A DNA stretch of 41,569 nt. Origin: a virus. The notes beneath the pieces were generated by a model. It saw only the letters and a list, made by a program, of their open reading frames with translations, made no database searches and was not told where the DNA came from. The DNA lies in the IMG/VR virus record IMGVR_UViG_3300034106_002741, positions 1 to 41,569 of that record; one strand, 5' to 3'. Positions 40,807 through 41,569 of the stretch are shown here, piece by piece. The translations under genes were made by a program, and so were the position numbers. Each line of letters starts with the position of its first letter. The first letter of the stretch is position 1.

Positions 40807-41040
40807 TCAACCTCCGAACAGTTCATCAAACAGATCACCCATCTCACGCATTTCATTCTGACGATCAATCTGATTACGCATCTCAACATAATACTGTTGT
40901 TCCATCTTAAGTTTCATCAACTGGTCACCAATCTCATGGAGTTTGTTGTTAATTTCAATGCGATCCATCCCGTTCACCGTAGTAACAGTGATTGGCATAC
41001 CTTGCGACATCGTAGTGCGTTCGGAGATTGTGTGAGTCAT
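40807..41040 (-). CDS. 77-aa helical protein
   Basis: From 41040: MTHTISERTTMSQGMPITVT, then a helix MDRIEINNKLHEIGDQLMKL, ending MGDLFDELFGG. Strong coiled-coil character from about residue 25. The frame extends into cassette K (MLRGFP); I start after it. First gene of module K. Function unknown. Confidence 0.78.
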   Translation of the reverse strand: MTHTISERTTMSQGMPITVTTVNGMDRIEINNKLHEIGDQLMKLKMEQQYYVEMRNQIDRQNEMREMGDLFDELFGG

Positions 41041-41047
41041 GGGGAAA

Positions 41048-41119
41048 CCTCTCAACATGGCTAGAATACATTGCCTGGCGTCCTCTGGCGAGTCACTAGG
41101 CCGGTTCCGAAACTGTCAC
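41048..41119 (-). repeat. intergenic cassette, copy K
   Basis: Coding sense: TGTGACAGTTTCGG then AACCGG (right arm decayed), CTCGCC, 18 bp, TATTCT, AGCCATG, TTGAGAGG. It lies just past the end of the partial gene at the window edge. Confidence 0.8.
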
Positions 41120-41123
41120 AGTA

Positions 41124-41569
41124 TCACTTTACCCATTCCTTTTTCATGGTGAAGTTTGCATAGCTGAACTGACGACGATTTACCAGTTTGAAAGTACCAA
41201 ATTGATTGGTCATCACATAACCTTCATGATCACATTCATCATCACCAAGATAACAAGATACTTCCTCAACAGAAGTGATACCTTCCATCATAAGCTCTTT
41301 GATCTCAATGATGAGTTTGTAGAGAATCATCAGGTTGTTATCCATACCAGACTCTGCAATGTCGCGTTGTTCGCGGATGCACTTGTTCACAGCTACTTTG
41401 AGTTCTTGTCCTTCTTTTTGCGAAGGGAACTTAACAAAATTAATAGCCACACTTGCAAGACCAAGAAGGAGATCAATTCTACGACGACGGGAGGTAAAGT
41501 GTGCATCAGTTTTCAGGAACTTAACATTAGGAGATTGCAGTTCCTCATCAACACCGAACGATGCAACTG
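41124..41569 (-). CDS. partial protein entering from the window edge, function unknown
   Basis: The frame is open from the right window edge to the stop at 41124, 147 full codons plus the stop, so the start is outside the window. The C-terminal part includes FLKTDAHFTSRRRRIDLLLG, a helical middle (LMILYKLIIEIKELMMEGIT), DDECDHEGYV and an end NFTMKKEWVK. A GTG at 41450 could be an internal start but the upstream part looks coding. No family recognised. Confidence 0.72.
   Translation of the reverse strand, partial: VASFGVDEELQSPNVKFLKTDAHFTSRRRRIDLLLGLASVAINFVKFPSQKEGQELKVAVNKCIREQRDIAESGMDNNLMILYKLIIEIKELMMEGITSVEEVSCYLGDDECDHEGYVMTNQFGTFKLVNRRQFSYANFTMKKEWVK

Noticed and set aside
28950-41058. 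N-terminal extensions of genes after cassettes (for example to 29282, 34037, 36127, 39472, 41058)
   Set aside because: The extensions are the repeat cassette read as protein, and good Met codons follow the GAGAGG site or its equivalent.
29236-41119. CRISPR array
   Set aside because: The repeats are 70-77 bp, diverge from each other and are separated by whole genes, not by uniform 30-40 bp spacers.
1-41569. tRNA genes
   Set aside because: I looked for cloverleaf-like T-arm motifs in the gaps and found none that fold convincingly; tRNAs of this phage, if any, are outside the window.

Overview
The window looks like part of the genome of a T4-like myovirus that infects cyanobacteria (a cyanophage). 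The main evidence is an uninterrupted baseplate-wedge block in T4 order: gp25, gp6, a giant protein in the gp7 position, gp8 and a DUF4815-type structural protein. Supporting evidence is late-promoter-like TAAATA octamers before several genes and many very small, tightly overlapping genes of kinds common in cyanophages. Every gene I can support is on the minus strand, so transcription runs from high to low coordinates. The phage identity is inferred from protein motifs and synteny; no database search was possible.

Positions 1-23.6 kb (AT-rich) hold the baseplate genes, from gp25 (23582) down to the DUF4815 protein that leaves the window at position 1. The gp7-position protein is 4,369 residues, about four times T4 gp7, and carries a YHYH-type segment and a BNR-like propeller segment. 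Positions 23.6-25.0 kb hold very small, probably late genes; one of them (24557-24713) is split between two frames in the sequence as given.

Positions 25.0-28.4 kb form a glycan or surface-modification island: a GT-A glycosyltransferase-like protein, a small protein, a NeuD/PglD-like acyltransferase, a second glycosyltransferase-like protein and a 2OG-Fe(II)-oxygenase-like protein. Late-promoter-like octamers precede two of them.

Positions 28.5-41.6 kb (visibly richer in G+C) form a dense region of about 50 small genes, many under 60 codons and many joined by ATGA or TGATG overlaps. It is divided into modules of about one to nine genes by 11 copies of a 70-77 bp element. In the coding direction each copy carries a GACAGT-N6-ACTGTC palindrome (often touching the upstream stop codon), a TGTCCAC block, a CCGCC block, a TATCTT -10-like box 18-19 bp further on, and usually a GAGAGG ribosome-binding site. 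I read it as a dispersed stem-loop/promoter/RBS cassette, analogous in layout to the PeSL cassettes of T4-type phages but with different sequence. A 551-bp gap without a convincing gene (29307-29857) has five exact TTTTCCACA boxes, the cyanobacterial DnaA-box sequence, plus phased CTTAAGC repeats and AT-rich hairpins. It is a candidate origin or a DnaA-binding decoy.

Recognisable proteins in the small-gene region are few: an RlpA-like double-psi barrel protein next to two tiny membrane proteins, a second 2OG-Fe(II) oxygenase, a zinc-ribbon protein, a protein with an NGWTNYETWN motif, and a protein with a DGVSYVYLHGN motif. The remaining small genes are real by overlap and RBS evidence but have no function I can name.
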